Positions 45,053-45,853 of a stretch of DNA of 45,853 nucleotides are shown here, piece after piece. Made by a program: the position numbers and the translations under genes. This DNA is from Rhizaria sp. SCN 62-66 (lineage: Eukaryota > Rhizaria, unplaced). The notes under the pieces were generated by a model. The model saw only the letters and a list, made by a program, of their open reading frames with translations, made no database searches and had not been told where the DNA came from. The stretch spans positions 1 to 45,853 of the forward strand of contig MEDY01000244.1 in NCBI GenBank assembly GCA_001724265.1, given 5' to 3'. How positions within the stretch are numbered: the first letter of the stretch is position 1; each line of letters begins with the position of its first letter.

Positions 45053-45853
45053 AGCTAAACTCAAACTTTCGAAATCGAAAGCAAACGAAAACATCGCCTA
45101 TCGCAGATTATTTGTGAATTATTCATATAATATTATGTATCTATAGTATCTCTGATATGTTTTTGTTGTTATGATGTGTATTTTACACACTCGGAAGACA
45201 GATGTGCCGCTTTTCGTTCACACACAGCTAAACTATGAGTTTGTTCGTTTCAGGCACACGTAGAAGAACATTTACACTAAATGCTTGTTTTCTAGTGTTA
45301 TTTTTTATTTCACCAAAAGGCAACCTGTATTATTGTGATGTCTTAAGTTCAAAAAGTCCAGCTCACGTTTTCTTTCGTTTTGTCAGCAACGCGGTGTCCG
45401 CACGTGCTGTGATGTTATGAGGATTCCAGCTTTTCTTTTTGTTTCGCACGGGAAGTCATGATGTTCTGAGATGCATATGTCACACACACGTGGGTATATT
45501 TACTCAAAAAGATATCTTTATAGTCAAGTGTAGCTCTCATTCATTGTTAAAATCACTGCAAAGTACACTTTTTCGTCAAAATGTGTGCGTTTTTGTTTTG
45601 TTCTCTTATCATCTTCGCCTCGATGCAAGTGCCTCATTAGCTCGTACTTTCGTTGTCTTCGCGTTGATCTTTGTTTACCTCCCACTATATCTGTATTGCT
45701 TACGCCGCGGATTTTATTGCGCGGTTCGCAAACATTCAACTCACAGCAATGTCCGTATGTAACCCCTATGTAGCGTCAACTAAAAAACGCCAAAAACGCA
45801 GTTTTCGGCAGGTAACTTCCACAATAGAAATCTCTGTGAAATAATCGTCAAAG
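45053..45853. other. AT-rich 3' flank of the PH-domain gene
   Basis: This is 800 bp after the last stop to the window edge. It is AT-rich with T-rich plus-strand stretches. Open frames here (for example 45439-45762) have intergenic composition and no recognisable product. Confidence 0.55.

Overview
The window is nuclear DNA from a unicellular eukaryote whose lineage I cannot name. It holds eight protein-coding genes, several with spliceosomal introns. Coding sequence is extremely GC-rich and alanine/serine-rich with many homopolymer runs. Introns and spacers are AT-rich. No rRNA, tRNA, CRISPR or transposon was seen. All seven introns I could place (127-217 nt) begin GTAC and end TAG or CAG.

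Layout. 1-12027 (-): a giant ankyrin-repeat protein whose 3' end lies outside the window. 12695-14419 (+): DDX47/Rrp3-type DEAD-box helicase. 14819-16438 (-): SGT1 co-chaperone (TPR-CS-SGS). 17475-22037 (-): an AGC kinase of the cyclic-nucleotide-dependent (PKG-like) type. 22967-29441 (-): a very large RING-finger protein ending in two SUMO-interaction-like motifs. 29942-32354 (+): a DNAJC27/RBJ-like Ras GTPase with a C-terminal J domain. 32544-34306 (-): a TMEM86/YhhN lysoplasmalogenase-like membrane protein. 35428-45052 (+): a giant low-complexity protein with a PH-like domain. Neighbours are mostly divergent or convergent, with spacers of about 0.2-1.1 kb, and there is no functional operon. 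SGT1, the J-domain protein and the RING protein could all serve protein quality control, but adjacency in a eukaryote is weak evidence for that.

Main discovery. TAG appears to be a sense codon. The kinase frame contains one in-frame TAG and the RING gene five. At each one the same frame continues with coding-like GC-rich sequence and no spacer. Every interruption is TAG. Every gene end I can see uses TAA (DDX47, SGT1, kinase, RING, PH) or TGA (DNAJC27-like, TMEM86). Two of the six TAGs extend glutamine repeats: TAG followed by nine CAG, and TAG-GCG followed by CAG-GCG-CAA-GCA. Glutamine is therefore the best guess. If read as stops, the kinase would lose any upstream ATG that precedes its first cyclic-nucleotide-binding helix, and the RING protein would break into six pieces.

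The caveats are given in the findings: one TAG could be the 3' end of an in-frame 450-nt intron, another could be an alternative acceptor, and none lies in a conserved domain column. No transcript, tRNA or eRF1 data can be checked from this window.
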